Assembly: GCA_012519985.1 (NCBI GenBank)
Contig: JAAYPC010000148.1
Coordinates: forward strand, 1-54,502
Length of the DNA: 54,502 bases
Origin: Fibrobacter sp.
GTDB taxonomy: Bacteria > Fibrobacterota > Chitinivibrionia > Chitinivibrionales > Chitinispirillaceae
Direction of reading: 5' to 3'
Part shown: positions 16,546-24,925 of the stretch, piece after piece
Layout of the letters: each line of letters begins with the position of its first letter
How positions within the stretch are numbered: position 1 is the stretch's first letter
Made by a program: the position numbers and the translations under genes
Notes under the pieces: generated by a model
The model's input: only the letters and a program-made list of their open reading frames with translations
Databases searched by the model: none
Told to the model about the DNA's origin: nothing

Positions 16546-17171
16546 TATCCGGTCAATTTAACAAAAAGATTACTGTAGAAAAGGTTAGAGATTTGGAATT
16601 TTAGACCAGAAAATACCAAATCACAAATCGTAAATTCCAAACAAATTCCAAATTGCTGTACCCAAATTCTAAACAGGAACAGAAGTAGGAATGGAAAAAT
16701 CGAAATTCGAAACAGGATAAAGGACTCCATTGCGGTTCTTTTCTTGTTTGGTTATTGGGATTTGTTCGAAACGATGCCCTTCGGGGGGGGACGAAGGAAA
16801 CTTATCTACTTATCCTATTGCAACTCCAGAATGTAACTAATACGCTGATTTGTCAGGCGATGTAAAAGGTCAGGGACACTATTTCCCTAAAAACTTAAGT
16901 ACCAGGGTTTCCTCCGAGTAATTTTCGATCGAATCGATGCTTTCGGGGGACGCAGGAAACTTATCTACTTATCCTATTGCAACCCAGCATGAAATAATAC
17001 GCTGATTTACCAAGCTATGCAGAAGGTCAGCGGCACAATTCCCCTAAAAGTTTAAGTACCAGATTTTCCCCCGAGCAATTTAGGATTTGGTGCCGTGATT
17101 TGAAATTTGTTTTCCTTGCTCAATTTTTTTTTTGCATCTTATGTTTGCTTTAATTTAACCGGACACTACTG
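16546..17171. mobile_element. MITE-like palindromic element, copy A, interrupted
   Basis: The left end reads TCCGGTCAATTTAACAAAA (16548-16566); the right end, TTTAATTTAACCGGACACTA, ends near 17171. Together these are terminal inverted repeats with consensus CAGTAGYGTCCGGTTAA. The interior (ACCAAATCACAA, AAATTCCAAACAA, TTCTTTTCTTGTTTGG, TTATTGGGATTTGTT) aligns stretch by stretch with copy B at 49729-50138. Unlike copy B it contains an extra block of about 318 bases (16768-17085), a tandem repeat. No transposase is encoded, so it would be mobilised in trans. A clear target duplication is not visible here. Confidence 0.7.
16768..17085. repeat. Two tandem 159-bp units nested in the MITE copy
   Basis: Unit 1 is about 16768-16926 and unit 2 about 16927-17085; the word TTATCTACTTATCCTATTGC occurs at 16802 and 16961, a period of 159 bases. 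Each unit starts with a TCGAAxCGATGC / TTCGGGGG-ACG-AGGAAAC segment and ends with TTTCCxCCGAGxAATTT, so its ends are imperfect inverted complements. The AGGAAAC word is shared with the REP-like units at 12 kb. Confidence 0.8.
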
Positions 17172-17245
17172 ACATAACCTTTAACACTTATTATTTTCTC
17201 TTTTCTGACTATTGAAAATTAACCGTTGGATACGGGGAGATTTAC

Positions 17246-18262
17246 ATGACAATCCAGGAAGCCATTAAAAAAGTTATCGCAGGAAACAGCCTCTCTATTG
17301 AGGAGTCTACCAGAGTTTTTTCTGATATTATGTCCGGATCTGCAACCGATGCCCAGATTGCAGCTTTGATTGTTTCATTACGGATGAAAGGAGAATCGGT
17401 TGAGGAGATAACTGGTGCAGCTTCTGTGATGCGGGAAAAAGCAACTCTGGTTTGTCCCAAGAACAAAGAGAACGTAATCGATACCTGCGGAACCGGTGGA
17501 GACAATCTTAACACCTTCAACATTTCCACAGCCTCTGCATTTGTAGCCGCAGGTGCCGGAGCGACGGTCGCCAAACACGGAAACCGCTCTGTCTCAAGTA
17601 AGTGTGGAAGTGCCGATGTTCTGGAGTCTTTGGGTGTCAATATCTCCATCTCACCTGATAAGATAAGAGATTGCCTGGATAAAGTAGGAATCGGCTTTCT
17701 TTTTGCAGTGTCACTTCATAAAGCAATGAAATATGCTATCGCTCCCAGAAAAGAGATTGGCGTAAGAACCATCTTCAATATTCTGGGGCCGCTGACCAAT
17801 CCAGCGATGGCAACATCTCAGTTGATGGGTGTTTTTTCACCCTCGCTGACCGAAACCATGGCATTGGTTCTTAGAAACATGGGTTCCCGCAGTGCTTTCG
17901 TGGTGCATGGTCTGGATTCTCTTGATGAAATCTCGCTTTCTTCACCTACCCAGGTATCAGAGCTAAAAAACGGAACTGTAAAGACTTACACTATCCAGCC
18001 AGAAGATTTTGGGTTAAAACGAACTCCACTTTCCGAGATTAAGGGCGGTGATCCTTCAGAAAACGCGGTAATTATCAGAGATGTGCTCAATGGGAAACCT
18101 GGTCCCCAGCGGGATATAGTGATATTAAATTCTGCATTTGCTTTGGCCGCCGCAGGTCTGGTTTCCGATCCAAAAGAGGGTATTGAGCTTGCCAGCAAAA
18201 CGATCGACTCTGGAGACGCCCTCAGGAAACTGGAAGAGCTGGTTAATTTTACAAACAGTTAA
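17246..18262 (+). CDS. trpD: Anthranilate phosphoribosyltransferase
   Basis: Second step of tryptophan synthesis: couples anthranilate to PRPP. The 338 residues are full length. Signatures: DTCGTGGDNLNTFNIST (PRPP loop), VAKHGNRSVSSKCGSADVLE (anthranilate/metal site), and RTIFNILGPLTNPA. GGGGAG is 8 bases upstream of the ATG. It stands alone, without other trp genes in the window, and starts 75 bases after the end of a MITE-like element, so its promoter may lie at the element edge (inference). Confidence 0.97.
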   Translation: MTIQEAIKKVIAGNSLSIEESTRVFSDIMSGSATDAQIAALIVSLRMKGESVEEITGAASVMREKATLVCPKNKENVIDTCGTGGDNLNTFNISTASAFVAAGAGATVAKHGNRSVSSKCGSADVLESLGVNISISPDKIRDCLDKVGIGFLFAVSLHKAMKYAIAPRKEIGVRTIFNILGPLTNPAMATSQLMGVFSPSLTETMALVLRNMGSRSAFVVHGLDSLDEISLSSPTQVSELKNGTVKTYTIQPEDFGLKRTPLSEIKGGDPSENAVIIRDVLNGKPGPQRDIVILNSAFALAAAGLVSDPKEGIELASKTIDSGDALRKLEELVNFTNS

Positions 18263-18431
18263 TAAACTAACAACAATGATAATTTCGGAATCGAGAATAT
18301 CCTTCTTCGGTTACTATTACCCCAGAGGTGAAACTTCAATGTATGAATCTTTTAACTCTGGGGTACAGAATGAAACCGAAAAAGGGCTACTTCTCAGGTT
18401 TTTTCAGGTCGTTAGTCGCAAGCACTGAAAC

Positions 18432-19808
18432 TTAAAAGTAAATCGACATCCGCATCATAAAATACCAGTCATCGTTTTTAGGTACAACATCACTGTACTT
18501 TGTACTCTGAGTTGCAGGAAATGGAGTATACCAGATTTTTGGAGTATGATCACAGGCTGCCTGGGCACTAAGACGTATATGGTTTCCAAATTTTTTTGAT
18601 GCATAGATCGACCATCGCAGATCATCATCTGTGATCCTCAATGAATCGTGCCAGTCTCTATTTCGGTCAGGATATGCTCTGGCTGGAAGATTTATAAAAG
18701 GGACGGGGGAACAAGCTTTCCAGATATATTCCTGATTGTTTGCATAAGGAGTACCGTAATACTCAACTTCAATTGAAAGTACATCCAGAATTTTGAATGT
18801 CGGAAAGTTAAATCCCGCCATTATTGGCATCCTTTCTTCTGGTCTTTCGTACCATCCCGGATAATTTTTCACCCCAATCAGGGCCATTTCTCCATAAATC
18901 TTTAGGTCCTCACTGCCAAATATCTTTTTACCGGAACCGAAAAATCCCTTGACATCAAACATTAACCTTCCCATGATCTTTGTGCCACGAAAAGTATATT
19001 TTATCGTATCGCCTGTAGCGGAATCTATATAACCTATTCTATTAGTTTCAATCGGTTTATTCTTATAGGTCGGATCAGTACCCGGAGTCGTTTTTCGATT
19101 GTCTAATGCAATAAGCCTGGCGAATTGAACACCAAAACCTAAATTTAAAATACTACTAAATGAAGAGTTTGTAATATAGGTGAGGTGAATATCACGATAT
19201 GGAAAGACCTCCAGCTCGGTATTCATGATAAGATCCTGTTGCCAACGAACTTTTGAGCCCATAGCGTAAGAAGCATGCACTCCTGCAAGTTTTGGTTTAT
19301 CAATCGAGTGTTCAAAACCCGAAATGAGCCAGCCTGGATAAGTTCCGCTTCTAAACAGATATTCGCCCAAATTGGTAGACTGTTGATTATATTTGAAAGG
19401 GAAATAACCTAACTCGACATTTAGCATATCATTATCAAGAAGCAATCCTCTCTTCTGATATTCCAGACACGCATCAAGCAATGCAGGCACGGTTTTCTTT
19501 GCTGAGCTTTCATATTCCTTCTTATCTCTGTTAGCAACAGTTGCCAAATTGACAACGACACCCAGATTCAACCTTCCTGTCAGTGATGGTGACAGTTTGT
19601 AGTTCACTTTAATCCCACCATCAATGGTCTCCAGCCATTCCTTATCAAATGGTATGTCATAGCCCGGTTCAACTGTTGATGAAACCACCTGCCCAAGTGT
19701 CATTCGAGACCAGAACCCGAATTTTAATCTTGAACTATCCTGAGCGCCAATTGCAGAAGAAATTATAATTAAACACACTGCAAAAGACTGCAGCATCATT
19801 CTGTTCAT
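18432..19808 (-). CDS. Outer-membrane beta-barrel protein, function unknown
   Basis: About 458 residues. The ATG at 19808 is chosen because GGAGG lies 9 bases upstream and the signal peptide (MNRMMLQSFAVCLIIISSAIGAQ) starts there; the frame is open 15 codons further up. The mature protein is rich in alternating, aromatic-flanked strands (LKIYGEMALIGVK, VSITF-like ends) and finishes MMRMSIYF, with the terminal aromatic residue used by BAM. No family name is certain; porin-like proteins of this shape are common in this group. It is last in a three-gene operon with a di-heme cytochrome and a secreted tail protein, 22 bases after the cytochrome gene, so it could be its outer-membrane conduit (inference). 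Confidence 0.65.
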   Translation of the reverse strand: MNRMMLQSFAVCLIIISSAIGAQDSSRLKFGFWSRMTLGQVVSSTVEPGYDIPFDKEWLETIDGGIKVNYKLSPSLTGRLNLGVVVNLATVANRDKKEYESSAKKTVPALLDACLEYQKRGLLLDNDMLNVELGYFPFKYNQQSTNLGEYLFRSGTYPGWLISGFEHSIDKPKLAGVHASYAMGSKVRWQQDLIMNTELEVFPYRDIHLTYITNSSFSSILNLGFGVQFARLIALDNRKTTPGTDPTYKNKPIETNRIGYIDSATGDTIKYTFRGTKIMGRLMFDVKGFFGSGKKIFGSEDLKIYGEMALIGVKNYPGWYERPEERMPIMAGFNFPTFKILDVLSIEVEYYGTPYANNQEYIWKACSPVPFINLPARAYPDRNRDWHDSLRITDDDLRWSIYASKKFGNHIRLSAQAACDHTPKIWYTPFPATQSTKYSDVVPKNDDWYFMMRMSIYF

Positions 19809-19830
19809 GAGTCTGTACCTCCGGAAAAAA

Positions 19831-21714
19831 TTAAAGAGAAGAAACGAATTCAACCAGGTCTTTCAACTCCTGTTCGCTGAGTTTTGATGCACTGATTGAA
19901 TGTGCCCTCAGTTGAATTATTTCTTCAATTTTATCATAACTTCCAATATGACCGTAAGGAGCCGTACGCCATGCCTCGATAAGTGATGGTGTATTCCAAT
20001 TAAGAGTTGCATCATCCGGATCAAACACACCTGCATTATAAAACCCATCATCAGTGTAAAGCGGTGCCGGATGACAGTCGCTGCATCTTATCCTTTCGTA
20101 TATTGCTTTACCGCGCACTGCTGAAGCGCTCAGTTTTCCTTTAACCAGATATGGACTCATAACCGGTTTCATTCTCATCAGAAAAGTATCCATCGGGACT
20201 GCAATATCTTCGGTAGGTGCAATCATAAGTTCTAAATAGATACCCATGCGCACCGAGCCCTGAGAGCCACCGGCATGATCTCGCCGACCATTCCAGTTAG
20301 TAGGAGGTGTCCACCATGAATAAAGCATGCTTTTTGCATTACGCTGGCGGGTCTGTTCATTGGCAAGCATCCAGTTAAGTGCATCAGGACGTCCAAATGG
20401 GTGACAGGAGTGGCAGGACTGCCATTTCTGAAAACAGTTATTGGCATCACAGAAGTAATATTCTCCCAGGCGCTCTCCATTCATAGGTTTCGATTCACCC
20501 AGAGAGTAAAGAGTGCCCCTGGAAGGAGAAAGCGCAGTAACGGAAATCGCATATAGTGAGTCAGAAAAACTTCCAACTATGTATGCTTTATTATCGATCA
20601 TCACAATTGCTCTGGGAGATTTTAATGGGAGACTAACATTTTTTTTAATACTATAGAGTGCCGAAAAATCATGGGAGAGGTCTTTATCGCCACTGGCTGC
20701 TTTAATAAGTCCTTCATAATCGATCACTGTCATGTTTTGCGCTCCAGAATGCAGGACACAAAGATATTTCCCATCACCGGTCTGCGCCATCCCCCAGGGA
20801 TTGGCGAATCCAAGCCCTGAATTGTCAAGATCGACATCATTTAACAGCTTCTTTTTTCCTATATCGATTATGGCCATGTTGTTGGTATGAACCCACCCAT
20901 TCTCCAACATTGTGGCAGGAAGGGTGAATTTAGCCACCAGATGAGTAACAAATGCATATTTTCCGTCATTGGAAACACAAACACCAAACATCGAATGGGT
21001 ACCAACCGGAAAAATCGGTATCACGGCATCAACCTTTTCACTTGAAGTAGACACAAGTGAAACTTTTCCGGTAAGAGTTACTGTGTCAATAGCTTTCTGA
21101 TCAGGAAGAGAGTTGGCTACCACCAGTGTGGCACCATCAGGAGTTAAAGCAGCAGCATAAGGTTCCCGAACCATTTTAATGCGTTTTTTCTCCTTGCCCG
21201 CATTAAGGTCGATTACCGAGAGATCATTACCGAGCCAGTTGCAGGTGTAGAGCGTTTTTCCATCGGTAGAAAGTACTGGACTTCTTGCATAATGCCCTGC
21301 AGCTATGCGTTTGGTCACCTTTCCGGTGGATATTGGAATCACACAGACAAGTCCTGATGGCCATCGGTCCGATGCGCATGTAACATATATTGTTCCGCCA
21401 TCTTTTGAAACTGCAACACCGGTAGGTTCATTGGGAACAGAAAAATATTTGACAACGCGGTTAGAAGCGCAATCAAACTGTGCGACCTGCTTCATCTGCT
21501 GCAAAGCTACATATATATACTTGCCATCAGAAGAAGCAGCGAGATCTGCAGGAGAAAGATATTTGGGATATTGACTTGTTGGAAGATCCCTGTTAAGCGC
21601 AAGCAATTGCGGAAGAAGGTTTGGCGGGATCACCTTTTCAATGGCACTCTGTGCTGCCACATTTGTCACAAATAATGATAAAAGAACAACTGGTAGAATA
21701 ATCGTGCGCGACAT
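19831..21714 (-). CDS. Secreted YVTN beta-propeller / di-heme cytochrome c protein
   Basis: A 627-residue exported protein with a signal peptide (ILPVVLLSLFVTNVAAQ). Residues about 50-400 are a YVTN/YncE-type beta-propeller made of repeated SPDGKxxYVA-like blades (SSDGKYIYVA, SKDGGTIYVT, STDGKTLYTC, TPDGATLVVA). Residues about 430-627 carry two c-heme motifs, CHSCH (434-438) and CSDCH (544-548), in a MauG/cytochrome-c-peroxidase-like arrangement (ends with the KIEEIIQLRAHS and LVEFVSSL helices). Similar fusions are known as periplasmic or surface redox proteins whose substrates are mostly unknown. Middle gene of a three-gene operon, 12 bases after the tail protein and 22 before the barrel gene. 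Confidence 0.85.
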   Translation of the reverse strand: MSRTIILPVVLLSLFVTNVAAQSAIEKVIPPNLLPQLLALNRDLPTSQYPKYLSPADLAASSDGKYIYVALQQMKQVAQFDCASNRVVKYFSVPNEPTGVAVSKDGGTIYVTCASDRWPSGLVCVIPISTGKVTKRIAAGHYARSPVLSTDGKTLYTCNWLGNDLSVIDLNAGKEKKRIKMVREPYAAALTPDGATLVVANSLPDQKAIDTVTLTGKVSLVSTSSEKVDAVIPIFPVGTHSMFGVCVSNDGKYAFVTHLVAKFTLPATMLENGWVHTNNMAIIDIGKKKLLNDVDLDNSGLGFANPWGMAQTGDGKYLCVLHSGAQNMTVIDYEGLIKAASGDKDLSHDFSALYSIKKNVSLPLKSPRAIVMIDNKAYIVGSFSDSLYAISVTALSPSRGTLYSLGESKPMNGERLGEYYFCDANNCFQKWQSCHSCHPFGRPDALNWMLANEQTRQRNAKSMLYSWWTPPTNWNGRRDHAGGSQGSVRMGIYLELMIAPTEDIAVPMDTFLMRMKPVMSPYLVKGKLSASAVRGKAIYERIRCSDCHPAPLYTDDGFYNAGVFDPDDATLNWNTPSLIEAWRTAPYGHIGSYDKIEEIIQLRAHSISASKLSEQELKDLVEFVSSL

Positions 21715-21726
21715 GATAACCTCTTT

Positions 21727-22530
21727 CTATTTCTGCAGAAAAATTTTCTGAACAAGCACCGGAACATCATCTGTGGATACCCGCACGATATAAGCCCCAC
21801 TTGCCGGTAATTCTCGTCTGGACGTGATGAATACATGATCTCCCCTGGCAACATCCTTACGAACCAGATATTTTACTCTCCTTCCGGTTGGAGTAAGCAG
21901 CTCGGCAGAAACAAACTGCCCGGAATTCAGTTTGCACTTAATCATGACTGTTCCTCTGTTCACACTCACCCTTAACAAATTAACCGGCTGTACAATCCCC
22001 GGTCTCTTTACGCCCACATCTTTGTATCCAATATTTGCATACCAGGCCAACTGTCCGTTTTGGTCGAATATTACGATACGGGAGAGCGCACCGGTAGAGT
22101 CATATTCATACTTCTCTTTACAGACCAGTGAGTTACCCTGTTTTATTTCGTAGGTGTTTTCTCCACTTTTAGTGTAGCTAAGGGCAGAACCGAACTGAGG
22201 TAAATTAAACTGATCGACTGTCGAGAACTCGGTTTTGTCTCCAGAAGAAGTGATTGTAGAAGTAAACAGGCGGTTCTCAAGATAATCTTCGCTGATCTCT
22301 TTTGCAGAGCCGCCAGTCCCACTCTGAATTTTAGAATGATATAAAAATGTACTGTCACTGGCATAAACATTCCTTCCGATACAGACATCATCGCTTGCGT
22401 ACTCGAAAGTCACAAAGAGAAGATGATTATCGGATGCATCAAAAATATCCATACGGGTGGGTGATGAACCGGCAGACAGTGTTCCAATGCACCATATAAT
22501 AGCTGCTGTACACCATCGAAATTTTTCCAT
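21727..22530 (-). CDS. Secreted protein with C-terminal sorting-type domain
   Basis: About 267 residues. The ATG at 22530 is preferred (AGGGG 8 bases upstream, followed by a signal peptide ending GTLSAGSS) over the upstream TTG. The middle contains RHS/MORN-like text (LEYDSTGALSRIVIFDQNGQLAWY), i.e. short strand repeats with sequence similar to toxin-immunity 'DUF' wedges, but no catalytic motif. The last 75 residues (VSAELLTPTGRRVKYL...LPASGAYIVRVSTDDVPVLVQKI) form the Ig-like C-terminal tail seen on other secreted proteins of this window. First gene of the operon with the propeller/cytochrome and barrel. Function unknown. Confidence 0.7.
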   Translation of the reverse strand: MEKFRWCTAAIIWCIGTLSAGSSPTRMDIFDASDNHLLFVTFEYASDDVCIGRNVYASDSTFLYHSKIQSGTGGSAKEISEDYLENRLFTSTITSSGDKTEFSTVDQFNLPQFGSALSYTKSGENTYEIKQGNSLVCKEKYEYDSTGALSRIVIFDQNGQLAWYANIGYKDVGVKRPGIVQPVNLLRVSVNRGTVMIKCKLNSGQFVSAELLTPTGRRVKYLVRKDVARGDHVFITSRRELPASGAYIVRVSTDDVPVLVQKIFLQK

Positions 22531-23099
22531 TCTGCTACCCCTGTGAATCAATAATTCAATTTAAAAGGTGTAAATTCGTTTCAATTTCATTGCCACTTGG
22601 ATTCAGCAAATCTCCAATTTTAATAAATTGATTTTTTTAATGGTATTCATAAAAAATTGAATTTCAGTGTTAATAATTTTCTAAAAGTGCAGTTGAGCAG
22701 ATACCAGGCGTAGATGTGAGATAAAAGGCCTGGAGGCAATACAGGCAATATCTAAAAGCAGATAAGAAATGGGATGCCCGATGCCTTTAGCGATTAAATA
22801 AAAATGCTTATGCGCTTTACCCAATTGCACCTTTTGTGATAATATACTGCCATTTCTCTCTTTTTCCAAAAATTTATCCATCATTTTGCAACTGTATCAT
22901 CATCGCAAAAAATAAATCGAACACAGGTAATGCGAATCCCTCTAACAGCAACTGTTTTCATACAAGAATAAAAATCACTCTGATTTTTTGTTTATATTAA
23001 ATTGTTGAATCAGTTTGAATTGCAAGGCTCAGATACCACTTTTTTCACTGCAAAAGGTCAGTGAACAAACCCGGGCGCTTCGCAAATTTTGGGAGGAAC
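22531..23099. other. Intergenic region between divergent secreted genes
   Basis: 569 bases between divergent starts. AT-rich with no long inverted repeat that I can see. Open frames of about 67 codons on the minus strand (22681-22884) have no family resemblance or ribosome-binding site. Promoters for both flanking operons must lie here but I cannot place them. Confidence 0.4.
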
Positions 23100-24611
23100 A
23101 TGAATCTTCTTTTTCATAATCAGCCTTCTTACTTTATCTTGATGTTTGTTGTGGCTTGCTTTTTTACCCGAACCACTGCACAAAATTATGATTACAGCCA
23201 CAGGAAACGCGATTGTGAATTAAAAATAATCACCAGTGAAGGAGCGCCGGTTATCACATTAATTGGTATCGCTCAATTGAGCAACGATTTTGCATTCGGT
23301 GGCAAAATCAGTTCTAAAGAATTAGACACCCTCGAAGGTGAATACGAACAACAGTTTCTCAGCTATTTCGATTACGGGATTCCAAAGGAAGAGATGGAGT
23401 GGGAATATGTGACCAGGTGTCCTGAAAAATGCGATCCCGATTTCTCAAAAGCCGATTTTCTTGTGGACTGGATGCAAAAAATACAGATCCCTGTACATGG
23501 CAGCCTCTTCTCAAATGGAAAAGAGGAATGGATTCCAGAGTGGGCACGCGATCTGGAAACCACTGCATTCAAACAGGCGATGCAGGAGCACATTAATTCT
23601 ACAATGGATCATTACAAAGGTAAAATCTCCCAATGGGAACTCCTTTTCGAGGGCTGCCAGAAGCAAAACGATCCATCTCCTTCCAGTGGAATACTTCAGA
23701 CTAAAAGCGGTGATCCGAACATTTTTACCTGGATAATTGATAAGGCTCGGGAAACCGATCCTGGCACTGGTTTTGTTATCAACCATTGTAACATTATCAC
23801 CTCAAATGATCTGACTATTGCCGATCAATTTATCAACACATTCAAGCCATTAAGTAGCAAATTTGATATAATTGGAGCCCAAGGGCATTTCGGATCTATC
23901 ATGGATAAAAATTCTTATGAGCCAAAGATAAACTATCTTGCAGAGCAACTTGGAAAGCCGGTATGGTTGACTGAGATAGACTTCAGTCTGGATATCAATA
24001 AGGCACCGGACAAACTCGAGGAGTTGATGCGTACCTGTTTTGCCAATCCCAATGTGGGTGGCATTTTTATGGAGAACTGGTACAGGTCTTCCGATTCAGA
24101 CAGCAATCTCACCAGTTATTTTATCGACTCCGTGGGTAACGAAACCCCTGTGGGACAGCGCTGGCGTGAAGTCCGAAACGAGTGGAAAACTGTAGAAGGT
24201 GGATACACCGATGATTCCGGTAAATATTATTTCAACGGTTTTCATGGTAAATATCGGATTCTTATAAGTTGTTTTATTGATAGTTTTTATCTCGAACCGG
24301 GTGAAGGGACTCAGACCATAGTAGTGGTATCTCATGCTGAAAGTGGAGTTGACAGAAGATCGGGCAGCCTTGGAACAACCGAATTTGTCATTAATGGGAA
24401 AACAGCAAAAATCAGCCTGCCTCACCATTACAATAAACAATTGTTCCTGACTACCTACTCGCTCTCAGGACAACAACTGTCCCGTTCCCCCATAAGCCAG
24501 AAAGGAGGCAGACTCTTGTTGACTCCTGCCTATTCTTGCTGCCGCATAATACGAATAGAGACAGTCGATCGGAAACCGCTTTACACAGGAAAGGTTATGG
24601 CAGTACACTGA
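23100..24611 (+). CDS. Secreted GH10-like glycoside hydrolase (xylanase family), acid/base neighbourhood altered
   Basis: About 503 residues. The ATG at 23100 is preferred (GGGAGG just upstream; signal peptide ending RTTAQ) over a GTG at 23061. The catalytic domain is GH10-like: MQEHINSTMDHYKGKISQWE then the acid/base site at Glu184 in LLFEGC, IIGAQGHF (family GxQxH) and the nucleophile Glu292 in VWLTEIDFS. In typical GH10 enzymes the acid/base is in WDVVNE; here Asn is replaced by Phe, which may change pKa or substrate. C-terminal residues about 420-503 are a divergent sorting-type tail. Related proteins act on xylan or beta-glucan outside the cell. No neighbouring GH10 copy. Confidence 0.75.
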   Translation: MNLLFHNQPSYFILMFVVACFFTRTTAQNYDYSHRKRDCELKIITSEGAPVITLIGIAQLSNDFAFGGKISSKELDTLEGEYEQQFLSYFDYGIPKEEMEWEYVTRCPEKCDPDFSKADFLVDWMQKIQIPVHGSLFSNGKEEWIPEWARDLETTAFKQAMQEHINSTMDHYKGKISQWELLFEGCQKQNDPSPSSGILQTKSGDPNIFTWIIDKARETDPGTGFVINHCNIITSNDLTIADQFINTFKPLSSKFDIIGAQGHFGSIMDKNSYEPKINYLAEQLGKPVWLTEIDFSLDINKAPDKLEELMRTCFANPNVGGIFMENWYRSSDSDSNLTSYFIDSVGNETPVGQRWREVRNEWKTVEGGYTDDSGKYYFNGFHGKYRILISCFIDSFYLEPGEGTQTIVVVSHAESGVDRRSGSLGTTEFVINGKTAKISLPHHYNKQLFLTTYSLSGQQLSRSPISQKGGRLLLTPAYSCCRIIRIETVDRKPLYTGKVMAVH

Positions 24612-24627
24612 AACAGTCAGATTTTTT

Positions 24628-24659
24628 GAGAAAGCTGAGTCTTGGTCTCTCAGCTTCTC
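24628..24659 (+). terminator. Probable intrinsic terminator of the GH10-like gene
   Basis: GAGAAAGCTGAG (24628-24639) pairs with CTCAGCTTCTC (24649-24659), 11 bp with one bulged A and a 9-base loop, followed by TAATTTTC; it starts 17 bases after the stop. Confidence 0.55.
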
Positions 24660-24707
24660 TAATTTTCAAATAAAAACTTCCAAATCAAGGTAACCTGAAA
24701 CAACGTG

Positions 24708-24719
24708 GTCCCTGGGGAC
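24708..24719. repeat. Short palindrome GTCCC-TG-GGGAC
   Basis: Twelve bases, GTCCCTGGGGAC, 5-bp arms. It resembles the GTCCC core of the REP-like units but has no long arm. Could be a remnant or an operator; nothing decides. Confidence 0.35.
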
Positions 24720-24925
24720 TATATTTTTAATCTCCCGGCAGAGGCACAAATTAAAGTGAAAAAAACTTTTAAGTAAAAAACATAGTATTATATGAACAAT
24801 CATCAGTCTTTAATAGACAAATTTAATGCAAACAGTTGGATAGAGGAAAAATAAAACAATAGGATTTTTTTAAACGTTTTAATAACGTAAATTTTCTTAA
24901 TAATTAACCTCACGCGGGGGGGAGC

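Noticed and set aside
16768-17085. A short CRISPR-like or VNTR array
   Set aside because: Only two units of 159 bp with no separate spacers; it is a tandem duplication, not a CRISPR array.
17242-17649. A 135-codon open frame antisense to trpD
   Set aside because: It is the shadow of trpD; codon composition and the TrpD motifs clearly belong to the plus strand.
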